From Prostheceraeus crozeri (lineage: Eukaryota; Platyhelminthes; Polycladida; Euryleptidae): DNA of 64,000 nt. The translations under genes were made by a program, and so were the position numbers. The DNA lies in assembly GCA_907163375.1 (NCBI GenBank), contig CAJQUW010007938.1, positions 496,001-560,000 on the forward strand, given 5' to 3'. The notes below the pieces were generated by a model, which searched no databases, was not told the origin of the DNA, and saw only the letters and a list, made by a program, of their open reading frames with translations. This document shows positions 1 through 12,300 of the stretch, piece by piece (the first letter of the stretch is position 1; each line of letters opens with the position of its first letter).

Positions 1-802
1 ATTAACTTTTTATCTTAAACCTTAAAACGTTAGGGCATCATAGCTCTACTATCAATGGAAGAAGGGAAATTTGGCGTACATAGCAATTATTTAGGCTAAA
101 ATGAGCTCGAAACTTGGATAAGAGGGGAAAAATCTCGCTCCCGAAGCTTAATTGTAATTAAGGTCACTGTAATTGAGAGAATATGATAATTGATGGTGTC
201 TCGTTTTGTCTTTTCATTGAGAAATAAATCTTTGAGGGTTTAATTAAGTTCATCGTAGGTTATTGATCATTATTATATATGCCATTATCTCTATTTCAGA
301 CGGAGTGCACAGATCGAGCGCGTTATCTGATGGAGAAAGTGAAATCGAAATCAAAATGATCATCAAAATCGAGAACTTCCTTTGTCTGATTTCTGAAGGA
401 GTTATTTGGTGTATTATCAGACAATCCAGTCCCATTTTGTAATGTTTGTGCCAGTTTAATGTCACTTCGAATGAGCAAACGTTTGTTTTCAATGTTACAT
501 TCATGTATCATTAGCTTGAGATTCAATTAATATCAAATTAGCGGGCTTTGAATTTCATGGATAATATCATTATTTTTCCATTTTTGAAGCTTTCGGAAAT
601 TGAAAAAAAAACTGAATTGAAGGAAATTTTTAATTGAAAAATTGTCACCAACTTTTATTAAGAGGTACACGGATATTTAATCGATAACTTTAACCCTCAA
701 AATTGAGATAATGAGGTATCTGAACTCTAAGTAAAGTGTAGGTATAAAGTGAAACAGAGTTAATTTTCTCGACAAATTATTTTGCAAAGAAAAAAATATG
801 GT
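1..802. other. AT-rich spacer, no feature recognised
   Basis: Short open frames only (under 90 codons) with no protein-like composition. I see no gene, repeat end or RNA gene. Confidence 0.5.
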
Positions 803-979
803 TCAACGTAACTACTCCCTATGCTGGGGGTTTCGACGGTGCTGACTTTGTCAGACTTTTAATTGGATCGTGGTGTTCTCTTATCCCGGATGCCCTTCCT
901 GATGACCTCCAATTACATTCGGTGCTCTACCTCTGGACCGAAAGATCGCTAGGTCACGTACTTTGCCACGGAGACCACC
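803..979 (-). repeat. tRNA-derived SINE, family 1, near full length
   Basis: Reverse complement begins GGTGGTCTCCGTGGCAAAGT, matching the copy at 39861 (+): same A-box region, the AGAGGTAGAGCACCG B-box region, and a body with AAAGTCTGACAAAGTCAGCA and a GTAGT-ACG tail. Diverged from the other copies by roughly a fifth by eye. Confidence 0.75.
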
Positions 980-1560
980 TAAAAATCAATAATACAGGTT
1001 GGAATCACGTAGAATCGGCGGTTTTAAATCGCCTGTCTTGTGTATAATACCCCACCTTTCGGCATTGAGTATTCATGAGTAATGGAAGCGAATCTACAGC
1101 ATGGTGTTTTATTGCGTTTTTTAATGCATTTTATTGCAGTGTAATTTCTTTGTAGTGTCATTTTAGTCCAGAAAAAGAAACTCGCTTTCACATTATCATG
1201 TTGGTGCAAGTTGGCCGGTGGCCAAGCTCACTGAGTATCCAAAGTCTAATTTCTGATGATTTTTCCAGCTGAAAACTTTAAAAGATGAGGAAAAGATTGT
1301 TGACCTAATATTCCCCAAAGATATTTTCACCGAATTCAGCTTCAGAAGATTGCCTCGTTAGTATTTCTTGGAGGCAGCTCATTTTCTTCGTAAATTTGTC
1401 TCAATACTATCGTACGGTCAACTCTAACGAATGGATGATACGATCATTAAGAAATAGCGTAAAAATAACGGATATTTAGGAAAACTGAATAGTATGTGCC
1501 TTAATGTTGTATTTGCATCGTCTCATGATTTTGAGATTTGCATTTTATCCCGAATTGAGA

Positions 1561-1775
1561 ATGTGGTGCAGTAGTTAAACGTTTGGTCTAATGATTCTGT
1601 GATGTACTGATCGAGCCCTAAAAGTGTCATTGTAGGTCAGAAGTAAGGCGCTCGAACTTAACGTTTCAGCAACACTCCAGAAAAGTCTGACTATGTTAGT
1701 ACCATCCAAAGGGTAGTAATGACGTTAAAACTAGATTTTTTACATTATATCCGTTCAAATTGGTTTGTGTGTGAC
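1561..1775 (+). repeat. tRNA-derived SINE, family 1, degraded copy
   Basis: GTGGTGCAGTAGTTAAACG at the start corresponds to the family A-box region, then CTGATCGAGCCC (B box), CTCCAGAAAAGTCTGACTAT and a tail matching ATCCGTYMAAATYGGTTTGT. Same orientation as the 39861 copy. Confidence 0.65.
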
Positions 1776-2472
1776 GTATTGCAAAAACATAATATCAGGA
1801 AGAAGCAAGAATAATATTCGACATCCTGCCCCTTCTTACGACTTGCAATAAAATTGTTGGGACTGGATCTCATGATCATAAGATCGTTAGACCATGCACT
1901 TTTCCTACTTATTCTCCCCTCTGCCATATTAGATGGCAGCAGCAGTTCAGTTCGAGATCCTGAATGAAATTCCTTACTGAATTGTACAAAGTTATTTTCT
2001 TAAAAGAAATTGTTTTTCACTTATTTACATTTTCTTTTAGATAGAGTTGTCCGCACGCTAGGCGAAGTTCATCTCCTGAAGCATTTACAGTATACGAACT
2101 CACAAGTGATCATGTGTACCTACTTAACTTAAAATATTCTTGTATTGTAGGTAGGTTTTTAGGAAAGCCCTTTTGTTCAAACTGCCCACTCTGTACGTTG
2201 AAGTATTTCATTTTTCCTTACTGAGATGATTCATGCGTTGTTCCGAATGTTGATACAAATTTGTCTCCAAAACACTGATCTTTGTGGGTCGATATTGTGA
2301 AATCAAGCTTGCTGTTGTCCTTCAACATCTCTTCAACGAAGAGCAAATTTGCTTATCAACGATGTCACATAGTTTCCTTCAAATGGTGTATGAATATGTT
2401 TCCAATGATGGAAAATGATTATTTTTCTAGACATTGCTCTGTGATTTTGTTTATTTCCGATAATCTAGTTGA

Positions 2473-2572
2473 AGTCTGACTATGTTAGCACCGTCCAAGC
2501 TCCCAGTGGGATAGTAGTGACGCTAGTGCTCCATTTTCTTCATTAAATCCGTCAAAATCGGTTTGTATGTGT
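2473..2572 (+). repeat. SINE family 1, 3' fragment
   Basis: Contains AGTCTGACTATGTTAGCACC, a GGGATAGTAGTGACGCTAGT block and the tail ATTAAATCCGTCAAAATCGG. The tRNA-related head is missing. Confidence 0.65.
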
Positions 2573-3300
2573 CCAAGTATGCAATTGATTGACCCTTACT
2601 GTCGTACCATGTCCGATCTGTGTTCCGCGCCACGACCCACTCTATTGTCTGACTATAATCTGATCCATATCCGTTTGTATCTCCATTCCAACCTTGAAAA
2701 GTTTTGAATTTGAGCATTAAGCTCAGAATAATTGCGAAGCTATTTTCCGATAATTTCCTGCAATTTTCAAACATTTGTTCATATTTAGTAATTTAGAGGC
2801 ACATAGCACATCTCGAACAGGATGTAGCATCTATGCTACTTGATAAAAGGAGGAGCTACACAACGGTAACTGACGTCACTATTTTTCGCGGTACTCCGGG
2901 GCTAAAAAGAGCGGCAGTAACGGATTTACAAGATAGAGTATTACTGTTACTTAGCAGCTATTTATTACTCGCAATTGATCATTCACTCTGATTGCGACAC
3001 TTGTGGTTGCTGTATCTTGTATGAATCTTGTATTTTATATTTGTTCGGTTTTGGAGTTGGGAATTTCATTGTAAATTGACGTATTCTCGTCGGTAATAGG
3101 AAACTTGACTTGGATCACATTTAATTAATTGATTAAAACAACTAAATAAACAATTACCTCAAAGAACCTGGAAAATTGAGGAAAGTCGCTCTTGAAAGCC
3201 ATGACTTTCACAATGAATCTTGTGTTAACACTGTTTATGATATGAAGATTTTGTTTTCACGTAGAGGTATAAGAATGTAAATTTGTACATTAATTCATCT
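2573..3300. other. Spacer upstream of VPS52, nothing assigned
   Basis: A minus-strand open frame at 2774-2523 has a mixed, protein-like composition (GYGSDYSQTIEW), but its last part runs into the SINE fragment, and I recognise no family. No promoter elements could be identified with confidence. Confidence 0.4.
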
Positions 3301-3343
3301 GTCATCTGTTTCAGATCAGTATTACTTGACTTCCATTTACGGC
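3301..3343 (+). other. Splice acceptor just before the VPS52 start codon
   Basis: A pyrimidine-rich tract ending in TTTCAG (AG at 3313-3314) precedes the ATG by 29 nt. No partner donor or upstream exon is evident in 1-3300. It could receive a spliced leader or end a 5' UTR intron. A second AG at 3318-3319 is a weaker alternative. Confidence 0.6.
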
Positions 3344-6300
3344 ATGGATGGATTGCTCGGGGATCTAACCTCTTTCTCAGAAGACATCTACCTCGATGAA
3401 GTTGGATGTAAGTTGCTCCTCATCATATGAGAGGAGCTGACTTCAATTTCATACCATTTGTTTATTTTTTATATCATGTGGATAATCATCATTAGAATCA
3501 CAAAATGATGGTACTATGATGATAATGAAGTCAATGACATGTCTCATACATCTAAGTTGATTACGCTAGTTTCATTCAAGATTGAGTCCATCAGAAAATG
3601 TTGCACGAGTGCTTTTTTAAATCATGAAGTGAGAGAAATTTGCCTTATGTATGTACGAGTATATTGATGCAGAAAAGCGTTTTATTTTTAAACGGCTGTG
3701 ATGACAGGGTATAGACTCAATCTTGAATCCATATTTTATGCTTCTAATGAAACTAGATTAACCAACTTAGATGTATGAGACTTGTCGTTTACTTTATTAT
3801 CATCATAATACCGTCATTTTGTGACTCTTATAATGATTATCCATATCACATAAAAAATAAGAAAAATTGTGTAAGATGTCGATTTTTCTTTCTTCTTTTA
3901 GTGAATTCAGGGAACGTCAGTAACCAATATTTGGTTTTAGCATAGTTAATTTATAAAAGTTTGTATCAATATCACTCATGCGTAGATTACTGATAATATG
4001 ATTTATATGATGTAAAACTAAAGTCAGATGCAGATGTTGGTATGGGAATCTTTTTTGTTCTGATCAATTGGGCTTATATCAAATGTTTGTAGAACTGATT
4101 CACAAGTTTTTCATGTAGAAGTCTGGATTGAAATTTTTGATAAACACTGGGGTACGTCTAATTTTGCATCAAATAAGCATACAAATTGCAAGAAGCAATT
4201 TAATGGAATATAATTAAGATATTACCACAAATTGTGTGATTATTTATTCGCGTGCAATTTGCAGCTCGCTTTAATCATCATTTTTGAAATCTCGGATGTT
4301 TAGATTTTATGTAAGCTTTACGTACAGATGCTATCCTTAAATTCACTCACTTTTCTTTTGCACTGCTCTTTCTATCTACACATCCCACTGATCTTTGATT
4401 GTGCTAATATTCCAAAAGTAATTTTAAATGAATCGTCCGATCTTGGCGGCACCACTTGTATTCAGGAATGCGAATAGTAGCGGAAGGGAAAAGTTTCGTT
4501 TCCTGGATTATAATGACGTCGTAAGGGTTTAAATACAGAAAGCGAGTGAGATCCAAACGGCGGGCCCGTATCTGTTTGAAGACTCTTGAAGTCGTTGGCT
4601 GAAGAGCGGGAGCAAATGCAAATAGGGGAAGGAGAGGGCAGAGAAAAGGCGGATGAAGGATAGGCCGGGGGAGGCAAGACAGAGGAAACAGGGGGTAGGG
4701 CGGACGGAGAAAGGCGAGAGAGAACGACGCGAGGCTGCAGGGAGCAGGGGACTGCAACCACAGGGGCAGGGCTAGCAGCAGGCGAGGAAAGAGGGGGCGT
4801 AGACGGGAGAGGACGACGTGAAACTGCAGAGAGGAGGGAGGGGCAGCCGAGGAGGCAGAGACAGGCGAAGGAGGCGCGAGGCCGGCCAGCAGCGGCAGAA
4901 GAGGAGCTGGGAGGAGAGGGGATACGAGAGAGGACAACGTGGGGTTGCAAGGAGAAGGCCAGAAGGCCGAGGATAGGACAGAGATGGTGGACTGGGCGGG
5001 GAGAGGGGGAAGAGTGGTCTGAGACAGAAATAGCTGGGGTGGACAAGGAAAATGAAAGTTTATGGGAGAGCAGTTAGGACAGACCCAGTGGTGACGCTTG
5101 GCGAGGGCGTTGAAGGCACGGATGGTAAGAGACCAACAGCGAAGATGAACTCGAAAGTTGACATGTGGAACACTGAACAGAACAGCTGGTATAACCAACA
5201 ATTCTCTGACAGACTCCGCAGGGTATCTAGGAGGGCGGCAAGGTGAAGAACCATGATTGAGAAAGACTCCTGCCATGAGGAGCAGGAGAAGAATCAGATG
5301 ACCAGGGAGAGAAGATGAAAGAAAGTGGTCGTAAAGACAAACACAGACGAAGAGGGCTATTTCTCCACGGCCAACGGAGTAAAGCTAGGCAAAACCCGAA
5401 CTCGGGAAGGAGTCCCCATTTCGACCCGATCCCAGGAACGGTGTGGGTACCACCACAAGCAGGGCTTATGCCGTTTGTGTCCGATAAAATGGTCGCGGGT
5501 CGGGACAAGTTTTTTCTTGAACAGACCTCAAAATTCTAACCCATTCACAAGTCTGAAGAAAGTGTATTTAGAGCAAAAGTTGTTTGCCCTTGAATCCAGT
5601 AAGCTGGACTTCATATTCCATTGTTTCAGGTCATATTGAAGAGAACTTGGAAGATGACATCGTCAGAGAAGCGTTGAAGTCTGGTGTTGATTTACGTCAA
5701 TATTCGAAGGAGGTGGAACATGAGCTTCTGGCAGTTGAACGCGCTTCTATTCGTGACTGTAAGCTAAGCCAGATTTCAGTGAATCCTCGAATTTCTGAAT
5801 CTTGGATTTTTTCAGATGTGTCGAATGGAAGCAGAATCGCAGAATTGCATCAAGATATTGAAGGATGTGATTCTATTCTAAAGGTAATTAAAGCTTATAA
5901 TGAGTTAATCAATTCTTAATCATTACTTTTTACTTCTACAGAAAATTGAAACAATTCTACAAAGCTTTCAAAGTGATTTGAATGCAATTAGCTCAGAGAT
6001 TCAGAATCTCCAAGACCAGTCTATAGAGATGAATGTCCAACTGAAGAATCGACAGGTAAGCTGGAAATCGTGACGAGAAAATGCACAGTCTTTGCACAAA
6101 ATCCATGTGCCATTATTCAATTTATCAGGGCAACACTTTATCAGGGCTTCAGAGTCCGAAATTTTTTTAGTTAACTTCGACTTCGATTCCGGCCAGTAGG
6201 ACCAACTGATTGGTAAAATCAATATCATATTGAAAGGAAGGCTATCTGCTGTCATCTTTAATGATATACTTATCTTCCTTATTCTTACAACTGCATATTA

Positions 6301-9300
6301 ATAATCTCTTTATAATTTCACTACAATGAATCGGTGAGCACTTGCAAAATGCGACGACTTATGTTTGAAAGCAAAGAGTTTCATGCAAGGTGCCACGAAC
6401 TATTTACATAAAGAAGAGCAGTATAAAGAAAGTAGCGACTAATTACAAAATCTAATAAAAGAGTTTAAAAAATCTTATTGTTTTTGAACGTGGACGATAC
6501 TAGGTTTTTGGCGTAGCACAAGTAAAGAAACATTGACGTATGGGATGTTCAAAATTTATACTTATAACCATAGAAAGTCATAAAATGGAAATTGCATGAA
6601 AATTATGGCACACGTCGGGGGAACTTAGTTGGGGCAAAATGCAACTTGTGCCATCTGGCTTCCATGTTTTTTCATTGGCATTTATATTTATCAGGCCAAT
6701 TCTTGATCGGGATTGTTGGCCCTTGTCCAAAGACCATGTACTCAAAAGCAATAGTGAATTTACAAAAATGCTGCGCCGACAGGATGACAAAGAAGGAAAT
6801 CCTTTTAAGCGATCTGTACGTTCATCATTTTGAAATATCGCTCCGATAATCTATCCATAGCATAATCAGACTCTTATGCAACTTGTAATGTCGATTTACA
6901 GAACATGCATAACTCCAGCTTGAAATAAGAGGCCAAGAAATCTTATAATATTCGTTTTACTTTAAAAGGGTTCCCCTGTTCACTAAATTTGAATAATTTT
7001 CAAAATCTCTACATGCATTCGAATATCAGCTTCCAAAATATCACGTGTCATTCAATGATTAATTGAAAAGTTCCAGCGACATTTCATTTATTTGAGAAAT
7101 GATTGTCGGTAAAGAAACTTTCAATGTGTTTATTCCAGAAAAGCGTCAGGTTTCTTAGCCGCTTGAAGAAGAAATTATTTCCAATATTGAAAAATTGGAA
7201 ACTAGTTGTCAGTGGCTGCTACAAATAGACACACTATATTAATCCATGGAATAGTAGGCTATTTCACATGAAACAAAGCCGCCATCTCACTTGCAATTCT
7301 CTTCATGAAAATCCTGTAATTAGGTGTCAACAACTTGCACAACCAACTTGGCAAATAGTTTCACTATGATGCAATGTTTTAGATCGAATCTGATCTACAA
7401 ACCATAGATTTTTCCATGTGCCATCATTGTACATAGGCAAGATATCAAACTTCCATTCTAGTGCACTATTATCCTCTTCTATGCTTATAACAGACATAGG
7501 TTTTTACATGTTTTGTTAACAGAGCACAACCATGAATTGTTTTCCGAATGCTGAATGCCAATTATACGGAAAACACGTTTTTCAGCACGTAAAAAGTTAT
7601 TTAAAAGATTATTAGACGCGTTACAAAAACAGGCAAATCCGTAAGTCTTACAGATGGCAAGAAGGCATAGTAGCTTTTCAACAAACATTCAATATCACAA
7701 CCAACATGTACTTCAATATAAACATCTAATTGAGCTAATATTGAAATGCCCCTAAATTTTATTATTGTGTTATTTTGTATCCTGTATGCTCGCACATTAA
7801 TTTGTAGCCAATGAAAAATGTCACGTGGGCATATTGTGCTTGTACCCAAGTAATATTGACGCATAGGAACATTGAGGTTGACTGCCTAGTTTCTATCATT
7901 TGATGAACGCCGAAGAACTATCCATTTCTGTACACTTTAACGTCTAATAGAGATTAGACGTTAATTGTAATTAATTAATTCTTTGTACCTTTGGCTATCA
8001 ATATGACCTGCATCTGATTTTCATAGCTCCTATTTTCATTCAGACTACTTGTCTGCTTTCTTTCCATTACATTGCTAGAATTCTAATTTCTCAATTCAAC
8101 TTTTGTAAGGGAGCAGTGTCCTCTGATATCAAGAGTTTAAGTCTGTCTTAACTGTGGCTCACTCACTCATTCCACTATCTTTCGCGCATGCCCCGTCCAG
8201 GTTACGGGTGTTGAACGTCGACAAACGTCGGTCCGTCCTGAAGGCAGTTCTCCACGCATTTCGATCTTGAATGGCGATGCGCGCGATGTTCAACGTCTTG
8301 AAGTCGCCACTCGTTCACTGTCGTGCCCCGCTTCTCTCCTCCTTCGACTGACCCTTAGGTTATCTTCCTTCCACCTCCAGAGATATTCCAGCATTTTCTT
8401 AGGGTAAGGCCACATGACGAGCCGCGCTTTAAAACTAGCAGCGACGTATAACTTTGTCAAGATTTGAGCTGTGAGAGTTATGCGGCCACTTAATGAGCCG
8501 CACAGTTTGATTACCGTTCGCCACTTGTCAGAATTGTTGGTTTCCTACGTTAGCTCTAAAAATAGATCATCCCATAGTTCTAGGTTTTGAGCTGTGATAA
8601 TTAAGAGAGGAAAAGCTCGAGGCTAGCTGTGACAAGCTGCCACAGCGCAGCTGGAGCTACTAGTGTGGCCGCTTCGATTAAAACACATACAAACATTTTC
8701 ACAGCGCGGCTACAGCGAAGCTCAAAAACTCGTCATGTGGACTTGCCTTTAGGCCAATATTCCTCTTCTATTCCTTGCACATGGTCATGCTAATGGGGTC
8801 AGCACCATTTAAAAGCTTGCTGCATAATTGCATGTTCATTGTTACTTTAAACCTTGATCAAATCCACAACGACATTGAAGCAAGGAAACTCGAGATAGAT
8901 TGATTTGATTCATCTGAGGGCAATTTTCTGGACTATTTTGCACACGACACACCTTGGCGGAGATATTTCTCCTGCTTTCGTTGCGATCTCACAGTTTTAG
9001 CGTTGCAGACTGGCAATAGCCGGATAACTTTCCCTCTCTTTTCACTGTTTGAGGAAGGACTTTTCTATTAATACAATTATGAATGATGAAACAATGCTGC
9101 TAAAATGCATGTACATAAATACCAAGTCAGGATCCATATTTCTATCTTTTACTAGAATTTCAATTCCGAAAAGGTACTTCTATCTCAGCTCGGAGTCTAA
9201 AAACACGGCCATCTGCTCACGAATGTCATTTAGTGGTGGTGCTTACGAAATCATCAGAGCTATTTTACCGTAGAAGTATATTAGGAAATGTAAAAAGTTA

Positions 9301-12300
9301 TTTCCTTGACTAACGAACAAGCAGGGGACAAACTGGATATAGCTGAAATGAGAATGTTGAGGTATGCGATTGGAATTTCGACAGAGTAAGAATGAAGGTG
9401 TAAGTTACGAATTGGCACTGCGAGGTTGAACTTGAAAATGCTGGAAGGAAGGTTTCGTTGTTACGAACAAGTCAGAAGAAAAGTTTGCAGTGAATCAGGT
9501 TGGGAATTGAAAGAGAGGAAGTGGCGTGAATTGAGAGCATAGAAGAAGATATGTAGGCTACCTGAAGAGGATCCACACTAGAGCTGTACATCAGATCCTA
9601 AACTTATGTTAATCTGGTCAGATTTTCGTATTCGACGGACTGCACCAATCCACAGTGAAGACCACGCTTAAGCGGGAACACAGTCTGCAGAAGAGGATTT
9701 ATTTAACATCTCTTTATCCGTGGTTGAGGTAAACACACAGTGATATTTAGTAAATTTGTGACCTTTAGACTTCCTGTGCTTGCATTGGAATAAAAACCTT
9801 GAAAGTTCGATACGCTCGTGGGACAAGTAATTTCTTAGATTGAATTTTTGTGGAATTTTGCTGAACTTCAAGATGTGAGGAACATCATAATGCTTTTGTT
9901 GTAGAGACAATTTTAGCGGTTGAAGATACCTTCAAACTCGGATATTTAAGATAAGTCCAGCTGTTTTATAGTGATTTCAATACGCGATTGGGAAAGTTTC
10001 TTCTCTACGAACGGCTTACATTCTGCTTTCACATTCTTTATTATTGTGGCGTTGCTTTGTAAATCGATGCTAAAGATTACTCCGACTTTCACACAATTCA
10101 TACATTTGATAGTCTCGGAATGAGTACTCCCGATTGATTGCTGCTCATTCAAAGAAGTAGATATGATTGAATTAGTTACACGCATTGTTAAAACAAGTAA
10201 AACATCAGATCGATTATTTTGTTCTCAGAATTATAGAAATCTGATCATTTTATGGTTGAAGATTATTATTAGAAGGACGGCTATATGTATATTGATCAAG
10301 TTGTGAATGTCGCTTTCGTCTAATTCATTCTATTCTGGCCTTTTTAATTTGCTATGCCTTCATTATCATTTTCGTCTATTGTTGGTTATTTGTATTTGTA
10401 GACTGCTTGTGTTTACACGTCTCCTTAGCTTTTTTATCACGATTTTATTTTAAAGTAGCAATGTGACATATTGCTTCAAGGCTACTGAATACAAAAAAAT
10501 GAAAACACAAATTCAGTGCATGCATGATAAGTCATAAAATCTCTCGCTGATCTTTTGAAAAGACGCAGAGATTTAACTGTTGTAATTTCACTGGGCAGCC
10601 TATTCCAACATTGAGTAGAGGAGGCAGAGAAGTGTTTCTTTGCCACAGATTTTAGGCGGAATCTTGGTATCTCAATTAAGTTATTTGATGCCGAGCGTAG
10701 ATGCGAGCGATTGCACAAGGAATTGACCGATATGATCAATTCACAAAGGCACAACCGTGAAGACATTTATGCACAAGAGTCACAAGCCGCAGATGTACTC
10801 GTGAAATCACAGGTAGCCATCGCAATTCATTGAGAGCAGGTGTGATGTGAGCTGCTCTAGGGAGATTGTAAACGAGACGAGTACTAGCATTAATTGCATG
10901 TTGAATCCGCGATAGCTGGCCCTCCGGAATACCCGACAAAACAGAGATACAATAGTCCAATTTGGGGAACACCAGAGCAGTAACCAGAGATGACGCGAGA
11001 GGACGTGTGACGGACGAAACAGAACGTAGTTGTCTTAGACTACCAAAGTAGGAGGCAGCTGTTTTCGAGCGAAATTAATTAATCAATTAGCGAAATATTT
11101 CCGCAAACAGGGTCAAACTAGGATGGATATAACAAATTTATTTCATCTATAAACAAATTATAAATTCACACATGAGACTTGCAAAAAATTGATATGATCA
11201 TGCGGTGGTAGTATTGGGTTACAGCTTACCAAATAAATTTGCTAAATAATGAATTAATCAACAACATCAAATAGCATCTGCTCTTTCCTAAAATTGCTGA
11301 ATAATGACTTACCCGAAATATTTTTCAAAGTATCAGTTTAGTAGGACATTTTACAAGTGACAATGCATATATATAGTAAATGAAATGCAAGTACATTCAG
11401 GTGACTAAATGTTCGTGTTGCCATTCGACATCCACAGGACAACATGTAAAGATACAAATTTTGATTTCCTAAGACCTAGACTTAGAGCATGAAGTTCATG
11501 AAGTAATACCCTTGCTGAACAGGGTATGACCATAGGCTTAAACATTCGCTCCTTTAACATATAAATGAAAAGTTTAATAGATACTAATCAATATTGATTG
11601 CAAACACCTAGAAATGTGCTTCGAAAATTTAGTCGAATAGTACATAGATCTTAAAGCTCAAATGAGGTCTCATGCAGGGACCCAACTCTCAGGATTTGTC
11701 TGGAATTCCAGATTTTTCGGTTGACATGGATAGTCTCGAGACCTTGTCGAAAAGTGCTATAAAATTGGAAGCTTGGGGGTTGAGGCGATGAAGCTTGAAA
11801 ACTTCTGCATCAGGTAGCCCAGTTTCCAGAATTCTAGATTTTTTAAGGTTGAAACTCAAGAGGACAATGGGATGATGAAAATTTGGACTTTGTTTTGTTA
11901 AAGTCTCTTCAGTGAACTTGATGATATATACGAATTTTGAAGACTGCTCTTGCACCATAGTATTCATTTCCAGTGCTTGAAATTAACTATATTTTAGCTT
12001 TACACACATGTACAAATGATGCGCAGAGTTATGTACTGTACAAGCATGTATGAAACACATATCAATAAATGACTGTCTTTCAGTACACATCACACTGCAG
12101 GGGGTAACCTTGTATGCAAAAATCGCTAAGTTAAATGGTTAAAACAAGTTGCAATTTCACCATATTGTTGAAATGCATCCCAAATCACCTGGAAGTGTCA
12201 TTCATAGGTCCAGTGATGGAGGAAAACTAATCTACGAAAATCATTTCATGCTGGAATAATGCGTATAATGTGATAAAAGGAATTAAGGCCTCTATCCCTC

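Noticed and set aside
2523-2774. Minus-strand open frame of 83 codons upstream of VPS52
   Set aside because: No recognisable family, and its C-terminal part is the antisense of a SINE fragment.
5052-5639. Plus-strand open frames of 60-111 codons
   Set aside because: They are antisense shadows of the GC-rich LINE fragment or run into VPS52 exon 2.
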